A stretch of 64,000 bases of DNA from the NCBI GenBank assembly GCA_964057225.1, contig OZ059900.1:25745638-25809637 (forward strand), written 5' to 3'. Position numbers and translations under genes: made by a program. Within the stretch, counting starts at the first letter, position 1; each line of letters begins with the position of its first letter. This document shows positions 39,959 through 52,612 of this stretch, in pieces. The notes under the pieces were generated by a model. That model had not been told where the DNA came from. It searched no databases and saw only the letters and a list, made by a program, of their open reading frames with translations. The stretch is from Auanema rhodensis. Its lineage: Eukaryota; Nematoda; Chromadorea; Rhabditida; Rhabditidae.

Positions 39959-41326
39959 ATGGGAAATACCGTGTTTTTGTATTTTTCTAGTGTTCAGAAT
40001 GTAGAATGCTTCATTTTAGTACGTAACACGCTGAAATTCGTTGCATTTGACGACTCATATGAACAAAAATCGATTTAATCAATATTAGCCATAAGGGGCG
40101 TGCCCTCAGAATATGCTAATTTCCTTAATTTTCTAACCCCTGTTTTTTTGTCGTGAAAGTGGAACTAGACGTTGTAAGAACAATTTTGAGCTAGGTTTCA
40201 TTGACATTGCATGAGTTTGAACACATGAAATCGTAAGTCAAAACCTTGTTTACAGCGAAATTTCCAAAAACTGGTTTTCCAGCATAATAAAATATTTCTC
40301 ATGGGAAATACAGTGTTTTTGTATTTTTTTAGTGTTCAGCATGTGAAATGCGTCATTTTAGTATGTAAAACGCTGAAATTCGTTGCATTTGACGACTCAT
40401 ATGAACAAAAATCGATTTTATCAATATTAGCCATAAGGGGCGTGCCCTCAGAATATGCTAATTTCCTTAATTTTCTAACCCCTGTTTTTTTGTCGTGAAA
40501 GTGGAACTAGACGTTGTACGAACAATTTTGAGCTAGGTTTCATTGACATTGCATGAGTTTGAACACATGAAATCGTAAGTCAAAACCTTGTTTACAGCGA
40601 AATTTCCAAAAACTGGTTTTCCAGCATAATACAATATTTCTCATGGGAAATACTGTGTTTTTGTATTTTTCTAGTGTTCAGAATGTAGAATGCTTCATTT
40701 TAGTACGTAACACGCTGAAATTCGTCGCATTTGACGACTCATATGAACAAAAATCGATTTAATCAATATTAGCCATAAGGGGCGTGCCCTCAGAATATGC
40801 TAATTTCCTTAATTTTCTAACCCCTGTTTTTTTGTCGTGAAAGTGGAACTAGACGTTGTACGAACAATTTTGAGCTAGGTTTCATTGACATTGCATGAGT
40901 TTGAACACATGAAATCGTAAGTCAAAACCTTGTTTACAGCGAAATTTCCAAAAACTGGTTTTCCAGCATAATAAAATATTTCTCATGGGAAATACTGTGT
41001 TTTTGTATTTTTCTAGTGTTCAGCATGTAAAATGCTTCATTTTAGTATGTAACACGCTGAAATTCGTTGCATTTGACGACTCATATGAACAAAAATCGAT
41101 TTAATCAATATTAGCCATAAGGGGCGTGCCCTCAGAATATGCTAATTTCCTTAATTTTCTAACCCCTGTTTTTTTGTCGTGAAAGTGGAACTAGACGTTG
41201 TACGAACAATTTTGAGCTAGGTTTCATTGACATTGCATGAGTTTGAACACATGAAATCGTAAGTCAAAACCTTGTTTACAGCGAAATTTCCAAAAACTGG
41301 TTTTCCAGCATAATAAAATATTTCTC
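39959..41326 (+). repeat. Satellite block: Ec Br E K
   Basis: Four monomers. Ec has GTAAGAAC near 40176, Br has GTGAAATGCGTC, and E at 40643 has GTCGCATTT. The same four units in the same order occur at 26966-28333, so this is a distant copy of part of the 5-mer block. Confidence 0.9.
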
Positions 41327-44300
41327 ATGGGAAATACTGTGTTTTTGTATTTTTCTAGTGTTCAGCATGTGAAATGCTTCATTTTAGTATGTAACACGCT
41401 GAAATTCGTTGCATTTGACGACTCATATGAACAAAAATCGATTTAATCAATATTAGCCATAAGGGGCGTGCCCTCATAATATGCTAATTTCCTTAATTTT
41501 CTAACCCCTGTTTTTTTGTCGTGAAAGTGGAACTAGACGTTGTACGAACAATTTTGAGCTAGGTTTCATTGACATTGCATGAGTTTGAACACATGAAATC
41601 GTAAGTCAAAACCTTGTTTACAGCGAAATTTCCAAAAACTGGTTTTCCAGCATAATAAAATATTTCTCATGGGAAATACAGTGTTTTTGTATTTTTTTAG
41701 TGTTCAGCATGTAAAATGCGTCATTTTAGTATGTAAAACGCTGAAATTCGTTGCATTTGACGACTCATATGAACAAAAATCGATTTTATCAATATTAGCC
41801 ATAAGGGGCGTGCCCTCAGAATATGCTAATTTCCTTAATTTTCTAACCCCTGTTTTTTTGTCGTGAAAGTGGAACTAGACGTTGTATGAACAATTTTGAG
41901 CTAGGTTTCATTGACATTGCATGAGTTTGAACACATGAAATCGTAAGTCAAAACCTTGTTTACAGCGAAATTTCCAAAAACTGGTTTTCCAGCATAATAC
42001 AATATTTCTCATGGGAAATACTGTGTTTTTGTATTTTTCTAGTGTTCAGAATGTAGAATGCTTCATTTTAGTACGTAACACGCTGAAATTCGTTGCATTT
42101 GACGACTCATATGAACAAAAATCGATTTAATCAATATTAGCCATAAGGGGCGTGCCCTCAGAATATGCTAATTTCCTTAATTTTCTAACCCCTGTTTTTT
42201 TGTCGTGAAAGTGGAACTAGACGTTGTACGAACAATTTTGAGCTAGGTTTCATTGACATTGCATGAGTTTGAACACATGAAATCGTAAGTCAAAACCTTG
42301 TTTACAGCGAAATTTCCAAAAACTGGTTTTCCAGCATAATAAAATATTTCTCATGGGAAATACTGTGTTTTTGTATTTTTCTAGTGTTCAGCATGTAAAA
42401 TGCTTCATTTTAGTATGTAACACGCTGAAATTCGTTGCATTTGACGACTCATATGAACAAAAATCGATTTAATCAATATTAGCCATAAGGGGCGTGCCCT
42501 CAGAATATGCTAATTTCCTTAATTTTCTAACCCCTGTTTTTTTGTCGTGAAAGTGGAACTAGACGTTGTACGAACAATTTTGAGCTAGGTTTCATTGACA
42601 TTGCATGAGTTTGAACACATGAAATCGTAAGTCAAAACCTTGTTTACAGCGAAATTTCCAAAAACTGGTTTTCCAGCATAATAAAATATTTCTCATGGGA
42701 AATACAGTGTTTTTGTATTTTTTTAGTGTTCAGCATGTAAAATGCGTCATTTTAGTATGTAAAACGCTGAAATTCGTTGCATTTGACGACTCATATGAAC
42801 AAAAATCGATTTTATCAATATTAGCCATAAGGGGCGTGCCCTCAGAATATGCTAATTTCCTTAATTTTCTAACCCCTGTTTTTTTGTCGTGAAAGTGGAA
42901 CTAGACGTTGTACGAACAATTTTGAGCTAGGTTTCATTGACATTGCATGAGTTTGAACACATGAAATCGTAAGTCAAAACCTTGTTTACAGCGAAATTTC
43001 CAAAAACTGGTTTTCCAGCATAATACAATATTTCTCATGGGAAATACTGTGTTTTTGTATTTTTCTAGTGTTCAGAATGTAGAATGCTTCATTTTAGTAC
43101 GTAAAACGCTGAAATTCGTTGCATTTGACGACTCATATGAACAAAAATCGATTTAATCAATATTAGCCATAAGGGGCGTGCCCTCAGAATATGCTAATTT
43201 CCTTAATTTTCTAACCCCTGTTTTTTTGTCGTGAAAGTGGAACTAGACGTTGTACGAACAATTTTGAGCTAGGTTTCATTGACATTGCATGAGTTTGAAC
43301 ACATGAAATCGTAAGTCAAAACCTTGTTTACAGCGAAATTTCCAAAAACTGGTTTTCCAGCATAATAAAATATTTCTCATGGGAAATACTGTGTTTTTGT
43401 ATTTTTCTAGTGTTCAGCATGTAAAATGCTTCATTTTAGTATGTAACACGCTGAAATTCGTTGCATTTGACGACTCATATGAACAAAAATCGATTTAATC
43501 AATATTAGCCATAAGGGGCGTGCCCTCAGAATATGCTAATTTCCTTAATTTTCTAACCCCTGTTTTTTTGTCGTGAAAGTGGAACTAGACGTTGTACGAA
43601 CAATTTTGAGCTAGGTTTCATTGACATTGCATGAGTTTGAACACATGAAATCGTAAGTCAAAACCTTGTTTACAGCGAAATTTCCAAAAACTGGTTTTCC
43701 AGCATAATAAAATATTTCTCATGGGAAATACAGTGTTTTTGTATTTTTTTAGTGTTCAGCATGTAAAATGCGTCATTTTAGTATGTAAAACGCTGAAATT
43801 CGTTGCATTTGACGACTCATATGAACAAAAATCGATTTTATCAATATTAGCCATAAGGGGCGTGCCCTCAGAATATGCTAATTTCCTTAATTTTCTAACC
43901 CCTGTTTTTTTGTCGTGAAAGTGGAATTAGACGTTGTACGAACAATTTTGAGCTAGGTTTCATTGACATTGCATGAGTTTGAACACATGAAATCGTAAGT
44001 CAAAACCTTGTTTACAGCGAAATTTCCAAAAACTGGTTTTCCAGCATAATAAAATATTTCTCAAGGGAAAAACTGTGTTTTTATATTTTTCTAGTGTTCA
44101 GCATGTGAAATGCTTAATTTTAGTATGTAACACGCTGAAATTCGTTGCATTTGACGACTCATATGAACAAAAATCGATTTAATCAATATTAGCCATAAGG
44201 GGCGTGCCCTCAGAATATGCTAATTTCCTTAATTTTCTAACCCCTGTTTTTTTGTCGTGAAAGTGGAACTAGACGTTGTACGAACAATTTTGAGCTAGGT

Positions 44301-44746
44301 TTCATTGACATTGCATGAGTTTGAACACATGAAATCGTAAGTCAAAACCTTGTTTACAGCGAAATTTCCAAAAACTGGTTTTCCAGCATAATAAAATATT
44401 TCTCATGGGAAATACTGTGTTTTTGTATTTTTCTAGTGTTCAGCATGTAAAATGCTTCATTTTAGTATGTAACACGCTGAAATTCGTTGCATTTGACGAC
44501 TCATATGAACAAAAATCGATTTAATCAATATTAGCCATAAGGGGCGTGCCCTCAGAATATGCTAATTTCCTTAATTTTCTAACCCCTGTTTTTTTGTCGT
44601 GAAAGTGGAACTAGACGTTGTACGAACAATTTTGAGCTAGGTTTCATTGACATTGCATGAGTTTGAACACATGAAATCGTAAGTCAAAACCTTGTTTACA
44701 GCGAAATTTCCAAAAACTGGTTTTCCAGCATAATACAATATTTCTC
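41327..44746 (+). repeat. 10-monomer module: G B E K B Ea K Bn L K (3420 bp)
   Basis: G has CCTCATAATATG near 41475, the first B has GTATGAAC near 41885, Ea (43037) has ACGTAAAACG, and Bn (43721) has GGAATTAG near 43924. The same ten classes with the same four markers recur at 52613-56032, 11286 bp (33 monomers) to the right. The L class appears in the window for the first time here. Confidence 0.9.
44063..44404 (+). repeat. First class-L monomer
   Basis: L differs from K and G at a group of linked bases: AAGGGAAAAACTG at the start, TTTTTATATTT instead of TTTTTGTATTT, and GTGAAATGCTTAAT instead of GCTTCAT. The start lacks the ATG shared by the other classes. All five L units between 44063 and 55349 follow a Bn unit with GGAATTAG. 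I saw no L unit in the left 44 kb. Confidence 0.92.
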
Positions 44747-46114
44747 ATGGGAAATACTGTGTTTTTGTATTTTTCTAGTGTTCAGAATGTAGAATGCTTC
44801 ATTTTAGTACGTAAAACGCTGAAATTCGTTGCATTTGACGACTCATATGAACAAAAATCGATTTAATCAATATTAGCCATAAGGGGCGTGCCCTCAGAAT
44901 ATGCTAATTTCCTTAATTTTCTAACCCCTGTTTTTTTGTCGTGAAAGTGGAACTAGACGTTGTACGAACAATTTTGAGCTAGGTTTCATTGACATTGCAT
45001 GAGTTTGAACACATGAAATCGTAAGTCAAAACCTTGTTTACAGCGAAATTTCCAAAAACTGGTTTTCCAGCATAATAAAATATTTCTCATGGGAAATACA
45101 GTGTTTTTGTATTTTTTTAGTGTTCAGCATGTAAAATGCGTCATTTTAGTATGTAAAACGCTGAAATTCGTTGCATTTGACGACTCATATGAACAAAAAT
45201 CGATTTTATCAATATTAGCCATAAGGGGCGTGCCCTCAGAATATGCTAATTTCCTTAATTTTCTAACCCCTGTTTTTTTGTCGTGAAAGTGGAATTAGAC
45301 GTTGTACGAACAATTTTGAGCTAGGTTTCATTGACATTGCATGAGTTTGAACACATGAAATCGTAAGTCAAAACCTTGTTTACAGCGAAATTTCCAAAAA
45401 CTGGTTATCCAGCATAATAAAATATTTCTCAAGGGAAAAACTGTGTTTTTATATTTTTCTAGTGTTCAGCATGTGAAATGCTTAATTTTAGTATGTAACA
45501 CGCTGAAATTCGTTGCATTTGACGACTCATATGAACAAAAATCGATTTAATCAATATTAGCCATAAGGGGCGTGCCCTCAGAATATGCTAATTTCCTTAA
45601 TTTTCTAACCCCTGTTTTTTTGTCGTGAAAGTGGAACTAGACGTTGTACGAACAATTTTGAGCTAGGTTTCATTGACATTGCATGAGTTTGAACACATGA
45701 AATCGTAAGTCAAAACCTTGTTTACAGCGAAATTTCCAAAAACTGGTTTTCCAGCATAATAAAATATTTCTCATGGGAAATACTGTGTTTTTGTATTTTT
45801 CTAGTGTTCAGCATGTAAAATGCTTCATTTTAGTATGTAACACGCTGAAATTCGTTGCATTTGACGACTCATATGAACAAAAATCGATTTATTCAATATT
45901 AGCCATAAGGGGCGTGCCCTCAGAATATGCTAATTTCCTTAATTTTCTAACCCCTGTTTTTTTGTCGTGAAAGTGGAACTAGACGTTGTACGAACAATTT
46001 TGAGCTAGGTTTCATTGACATTGCATGAGTTTGAACACATGAAATCGTAAGTCAAAACCTTGTTTACAGCGAAATTTCCAAAAACTGGTTTTCCAGCATA
46101 ATAAAATATTTCTC
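44747..46114 (+). repeat. Satellite block: Ea Bn L K
   Basis: Four monomers. The order Ea-Bn-L-K recurs at 50903-52270. Bn (45089) has GGAATTAG near 45292 and a private CTGGTTATCC near 45404, which breaks the CTGGTTTTCCAG inverted repeat in this copy. The K unit at 45773 has GATTTATTC, a different change from the usual A/T switch at this site. Confidence 0.88.
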
Positions 46115-47482
46115 ATGGGAAATACTGTGTTTTTGTATTTTTCTAGTGTTCAGCATGTGAAATGCTTCATTTTAGTATGTAACACGCTGAAATTCGTTGC
46201 ATTTGACGACTCATATGAACAAAAATCGATTTAATCAATATTAGCCATAAGGGGCGTGCCCTCATAATATGCTAATTTCCTTAATTTTCTAACCCCTGTT
46301 TTTTTGTCGTGAAAGTGGAACTAGACGTTGTACGAACAATTTTGAGCTAGGTTTCATTGACATTGCATGAGTTTGAACACATGAAATCGTAAGTCAAAAC
46401 CTTGTTTACAGCGAAATTTCCAAAAACTGGTTTTCCAGCATAATAAAATATTTCTCATGGGAAATACAGTGTTTTTGTATTTTTTTAGTGTTCAGCATGT
46501 AAAATGCGTCATTTTAGTATGTAAAACGCTGAAATTCGTTGCATTTGACGACTCATATGAACAAAAATCGATTTTATCAATATTAGCCATAAGGGGCGTG
46601 CCCTCAGAATATGCTAATTTCCTTAATTTTCTAACCCCTGTTTTTTTGTCGTGAAAGTGGAACTAGACGTTGTATGAACAATTTTGAGCTAGGTTTCATT
46701 GACATTGCATGAGTTTGAACACATGAAATCGTAAGTCAAAACCTTGTTTACAGCGAAATTTCCAAAAACTGGTTTTCCAGCATAATACAATATTTCTCAT
46801 GGGAAATACTGTGTTTTTGTATTTTTCTAGTGTTCAGAATGTAGAATGCTTCATTTTAGTACGTAACACGCTGAAATTCGTTGCATTTGACGACTCATAT
46901 GAACAAAAATCGATTTAATCAATATTAGCCATAAGGGGCGTGCCCTCAGAATATGCTAATTTCCTTAATTTTCTAACCCCTGTTTTTTTGTCGTGAAAGT
47001 GGAACTAGACGTTGTACGAACAATTTTGAGCTAGGTTTCATTGACATTGCATGAGTTTGAACACATGAAATCGTAAGTCAAAACCTTGTTTACAGCGAAA
47101 TTTCCAAAAACTGGTTTTCCAGCATAATAAAATATTTCTCATGGGAAATACTGTGTTTTTGTATTTTTCTAGTGTTCAGCATGTAAAATGCTTCATTTTA
47201 GTATGTAACACGCTGAAATTCGTTGCATTTGACGACTCATATGAACAAAAATCGATTTAATCAATATTAGCCATAAGGGGCGTGCCCTCAGAATATGCTA
47301 ATTTCCTTAATTTTCTAACCCCTGTTTTTTTGTCGTGAAAGTGGAACTAGACGTTGTACGAACAATTTTGAGCTAGGTTTTATTGACATTGCATGAGTTT
47401 GAACACATGAAATCGTAAGTCAAAACCTTGTTTACAGCGAAATTTCCAAAAACTGGTTTTCCAGCATAATAAAATATTTCTC
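46115..47482 (+). repeat. Satellite block: G B E K
   Basis: Four monomers, matching the first four of the module at 41327 and at 52613. G carries CCTCATAATATG near 46264 and B carries GTATGAAC near 46674. The K unit has a private GGTTTTATTG near 47380. Confidence 0.9.
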
Positions 47483-49534
47483 ATGGGAAATACAGTGTTT
47501 TTGTATTTTTTTAGTGTTCAGCATGTAAAATGCGTCATTTTAGTATGTAAAACGCTGAAATTCGTTGCATTTGACGACTCATATGAACAAAAATCGATTT
47601 TATCAATATTAGCCATAAGGGGCGTGCCCTCAGAATATGCTAATTTCCTTAATTTTCTAACCCCTGTTTTTTTGTCGTGAAAGTGGAACTAGACGTTGTA
47701 CGAACAATTTTGAGCTAGGTTTCATTGACATTCCATGAGTTTGAACACATGAAATCGTAAGTCAAAACCTTGTTTACAGCGAAATTTCCAAAAACTGGTT
47801 TTCCAGCATAATAAAATATTTCTCATGGGAAATACAGTGTTTTTGTATTTTTTTAGTGTTCAGCATGAAAAATATGTCATTTTAGTATGTAAAACGCTGA
47901 AATTCGTTGCATTTGACGACTCATATGAACAAAAATCGATTTTATCAATATTAGCCATAAGGGGCGTGCCCTCAGAATATGCTAATTTCCTTAATTTTCT
48001 AACCCCTGTTTTTTTGTCGTGAAAGTGGAACTAGACGTTGTACGAACAATTTTGAGCTAGGTTTCATTGACATTGCATGAGTTTGAACACATGAAATCGT
48101 AAGTCAAAACCTTGTTTACAGCGAAATTTCCAAAAACTGGTTTTCCAGCATAATACAATATTTCTCATGGGAAATACTGTGTTTTTGTATTTTTCTAGTG
48201 TTCAGAATGTAGAATGCTTCATTTTAGTACGTAAAACGCTGAAATTCGTTGCATTTGACGACTCATATGAACAAAAATCGATTTAATCAATATTAGCCAT
48301 AAGGGGCGTGCCCTCAGAATATGCTAATTTCCTTAATTTTCTAACCCCTGTTTTTTTGTCGTGAAAGTGGGACTAGACGTTGTACGAACAATTTTGAGCT
48401 AGGTTTCATTGACATTGCATGAGTTTGAACACATGAAATCGTAAGTCAAAACCTTGTTTACAGCGAAATTTCCAAAAACTGGTTTTCCAGCATAATAAAA
48501 TATTTCTCATGGGAAATACTGTGTTTTTGTATTTTTCTAGTGTTCAGCATGTAAAATGCTTCATTTTAGTATGTAACACGCTGAAATTCGTTGCATTTGA
48601 CGACTCATATGAACAAAAATCGATTTAATCAATATTAGCCATAAGGGGCGTGCCCTCAGAATATGCTAATTTCCTTAATTTTCTAACCCCTGTTTTTTTG
48701 TCGTGAAAGTGGAACTAGACGTTGTACGAACAATTTTGAGCTAGGTTTCATTGACATTGCATGAGTTTGAACACATGAAATCGTAAGTCAAAACCTTGTT
48801 TACAGCGAAATTTCCAAAAACTGGTTTTCCAGCATAATAAAATATTTCTCATGGGAAATACAGTGTTTTTGTATTTTTTTAGTGTTCAGCATGTAAAATG
48901 CGTCATTTTAGTATGTAAAACGCTGAAATTCGTTGCATTTGACGACTCATATGAACAAAAATCGATTTTATCAATATTAGCCATAAGGGGCGTGCCCTCA
49001 GAATATGCTAATTTCCTTAATTTTCTAACCCCTGTTTTTTTGTCGTGAAAGTGGAACTAGACGTTGTACGAACAATTTTGAGCTAGGTTTCATTGACATT
49101 CCATGAGTTTGAACACATGAAATCGTAAGTCAAAACCTTGTTTACAGCGAAATTTCCAAAAACTGGTTTTCCAGCATAATAAAATATTTCTCATGGGAAA
49201 TACAGTGTTTTTGTATTTTTTTAGTGTTCAGCATGTAAAATGCGTCATTTTAGTATGTAAAACGCTGAAATTCGTTGCATTTGACGACTCATATGAACAA
49301 AAATCGATTTAATCAATATTAGCCATAAGGGGCGTGCCCTCAGAATATGCTAATTTCCTTAATTTTCTAACCCCTGTTTTTTTGTCGTGAAAGTGGAACT
49401 AGACGTTGTACGAACAATTTTGAGCTAGGTTTCATTGACATTGCATGAGTTTGAACACATGAAATCGTAAGTCAAAACCTTGTTTACAGCGAAATTTCCA
49501 AAAACTGGTTTTCCAGCATAATAAAATATTTCTC
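47483..49534 (+). repeat. Satellite block: B B* Ea K B B
   Basis: Six monomers. The B units at 47483 and 48851 share a rare CATTCCATGAG (usual CATTGCATGAG), so they are copies 1368 bp apart, and each is followed by another B. The B* unit at 47825 has a divergent CAGCATGAAAAATATGTC box. The unit at 49193 is a B with GATTTAATC. The Ea unit has a private GTGGGACTAG near 48370. Confidence 0.87.
47825..48166 (+). repeat. Divergent B monomer with altered 5' box
   Basis: The class box reads CAGCATGAAAAATATGTC in place of CAGCATGTAAAATGCGTC, three changes within a few bases. The rest of the unit is ordinary B. It is the only unit with this box that I noticed, so it marks this copy uniquely. Confidence 0.88.
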
Positions 49535-52500
49535 ATGGGAAATACTGTGTTTTTGTATTTTTCTAGTGTTCAGCATGTAAAATGCTTCATTTTAGTATGT
49601 AACACGCTGAAATTCGTTGCATTTGACGACTCATATGAACAAAAATCGATTTAATCAATATTAGCCATAAGGGGCGTGCCCTCAGAATATGCTAATTTCC
49701 TTAATTTTCTAACCCCTGTTTTTTTGTCGTGAAAGTGGAACTAGACGTTGTACGAACAATTTTGAGCTAGGTTTCATTGACATTGCATGAGTTTGAACAC
49801 ATGAAATCGTAAGTCAAAACCTTGTTTACAGCGAAATTTCCAAAAACTGGTTTTCCAGCATAATAAAATATTTCTCATGGGAAATACAGTGTTTTTGTAT
49901 TTTTTTAGTGTTCAGCATGTAAAATGCGTCATTTTAGTATGTAAAACGCTGAAATTCGTTGCATTTGACGACTCATATGAACAAAAATCGATTTTATCAA
50001 TATTAGCCATAAGGGGCGTGCCCTCAGAATATGCTAATTTCCTTAATTTTCTAACCCCTGTTTTTTTGTCGTGAAAGTGGAATTAGACGTTGTACGAACA
50101 ATTTTGAGCTAGGTTTCATTGACATTGCATGAGTTTGAACACATGAAATCGTAAGTCAAAACCTTGTTTACAGCGAAATTTCCAAAAACTGGTTTTCCAG
50201 CATAATAAAATATTTCTCAAGGGAAAAACTGTGTTTTTATATTTTTCTAGTGTTCAGCATGTGAAATGCTTAATTTTAGTATGTAACACGCTGAAATTCG
50301 TTGCATTTGACGACTCATATGAACAAAAATCGATTTAATCAATATTAGCCATAAGGGGCGTGCCCTCAGAATATGCTAATTTCCTTAATTTTCTAACCCC
50401 TGTTTTTTTGTCGTGAAAGTGGAACTAGACGTTGTACGAACAATTTTGAGCTAGGTTTCATTGACATTGCATGAGTTTGAACACATGAAATCGTAAGTCA
50501 AAACCTTGTTTACAGCGAAATTTCCAAAAACTGGTTTTCCAGCATAATAAAATATTTCTCATGGGAAATACTGTGTTTTTGTATTTTTCTAGTGTTCAGC
50601 ATGTAAAATGCTTCATTTTAGTATGTAACACGCTGAAATTCGTTGCATTTGACGACTCATATGAACAAAAATCGATTTAATCAATATTAGCCATAAGGGG
50701 CGTGCCCTCAGAATATGCTAATTTCCTTAATTTTCTAACCCCTGTTTTTTTGTCGTGAAAGTGGAACTAGACGTTGTACGAACAATTTTGAGCTAGGTTT
50801 CATTGACATTGCATGAGTTTGAACACATGAAATCGTAAGTCAAAACCTTGTTTACAGCGAAATTTCCAAAAACTGGTTTTCCAGCATAATACAATATTTC
50901 TCATGGGAAATACTGTGTTTTTGTATTTTTCTAGTGTTCAGAATGTAGAATGCTTCATTTTAGTACGTAAAACGCTGAAATTCGTTGCATTTGACGACTC
51001 ATATGAACAAAAATCGATTTAATCAATATTAGCCATAAGGGGCGTGCCCTCAGAATATGCTAATTTCCTTAATTTTCTAACCCCTGTTTTTTTGTCGTGA
51101 AAGTGGAACTAGACGTTGTACGAACGATTTTGAGCTAGGTTTCATTGACATTGCATGAGTTTGAACACATGAAATCGTAAGTCAAAACCTTGTTTACAGC
51201 GAAATTTCCAAAAACTGGTTTTCCAGCATAATAAAATATTTCTCATGGGAAATACAGTGTTTTTGTATTTTTTTAGTGTTCAGCATGTAAAATGCGTCAT
51301 TTTAGTATGTAAAACGCTGAAATTCGTTGCATTTGACGACTCATATGAACAAAAATCGATTTTATCAATATTAGCCATAAGGGGCGTGCCCTCAGAATAT
51401 GCTAATTTCCTTAATTTTCTAACCCCTGTTTTTTTGTCGTGAAAGTGGAATTAGACGTTGTACGAACAATTTTGAGCTAGGCTTCATTGACATTGCATGA
51501 GTTTGAACACATGAAATCGTAAGTCAAAACCTTGTTTACAGCGAAATTTCCAAAAACTGGTTTTCCAGCATAATAAAATATTTCTGAAGGGAAAAACTGT
51601 GTTTTTATATTTTTCTAGTGTTCAGCATGTGAAATGCTTAATTTTAGTATGTAACACGCTGAAATTCGTTGCATTTGACGACTCATATGAACAAAAATCG
51701 ATTTAATCAATATTAGCCATAAGGGGCGTGCCCTCAGAATATGCTAATTTCCTTAATTTTCTAACCCCTGTTTTTTTGTCGTGAAAGTGGAACTAGACGT
51801 TGTACGAACAATTTTGAGCTAGGTTTCATTGACATTGCATGAGTTTGAACACATGAAATCGTAAGTCAAAACCTTGTTTACAGCGAAATTTCCAAAAACT
51901 GGTTTTCCAGCATAATAAAATATTTCTCATGGGAAATACTGTGTTTTTGTATTTTTCTAGTGTTCAGCATGTAAAATGCTTCATTTTAGTATGTAACACG
52001 CTGAAATTCGTTGCATTTGACGACTCATATGAACAAAAATCGATTTAATCAATATTAGCCATAAGGGGCGTGCCCTCAGAATATGCTAATTTCCTTAATT
52101 TTCTAACCCCTGTTTTTTTGTCGTGAAAGTGGAACTAGACGTTGTACGAACAATTTTGAGCTAGGTTTCATTGACATTGCATGAGTTTGAACACATGAAA
52201 TCGTAAGTCAAAACCTTGTTTACAGCGAAATTTCCAAAAACTGGTTTTCCAGCATAATACAATATTTCTCATGGGAAATACTGTGTTTTTGTATTTTTCT
52301 AGTGTTCAGAATGTAGAATGCTTCATTTTAGTACGTAAAACGCTGAAATTCGTTGCATTTGACGACTCATATGAACAAAAATCGATTTAATCAATATTAG
52401 CCATAAGGGGCGTGCCCTCAGAATATGCTAATTTCCTTAATTTTCTAACCCCTGTTTTTTTGTCGTGAAAGTGGAACTAGACGTTGTACGAACAATTTTG

Positions 52501-52612
52501 AGCTAGGTTTCATTGACATTGCATGAGTTTGAACACATGAAATCGTAAGTCAAAACCTTGTTTACAGCGAAATTTCCAAAAACTGGTTTTCCAGCATAAT
52601 AAAATATTTCTC
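49535..52612 (+). repeat. Satellite block: K Bn L K Ea Bn L K Ea
   Basis: Nine monomers. The four-unit order K-Bn-L then K-Ea-Bn-L-K repeats, with Bn markers GGAATTAG near 50080 and 51450. Private changes are GAACGATTTTG near 51125, GGCTTCATTG near 51481 and TTTCTGAAGGG near 51586. The G unit with CCTCATAATATG follows at 52613. Confidence 0.87.
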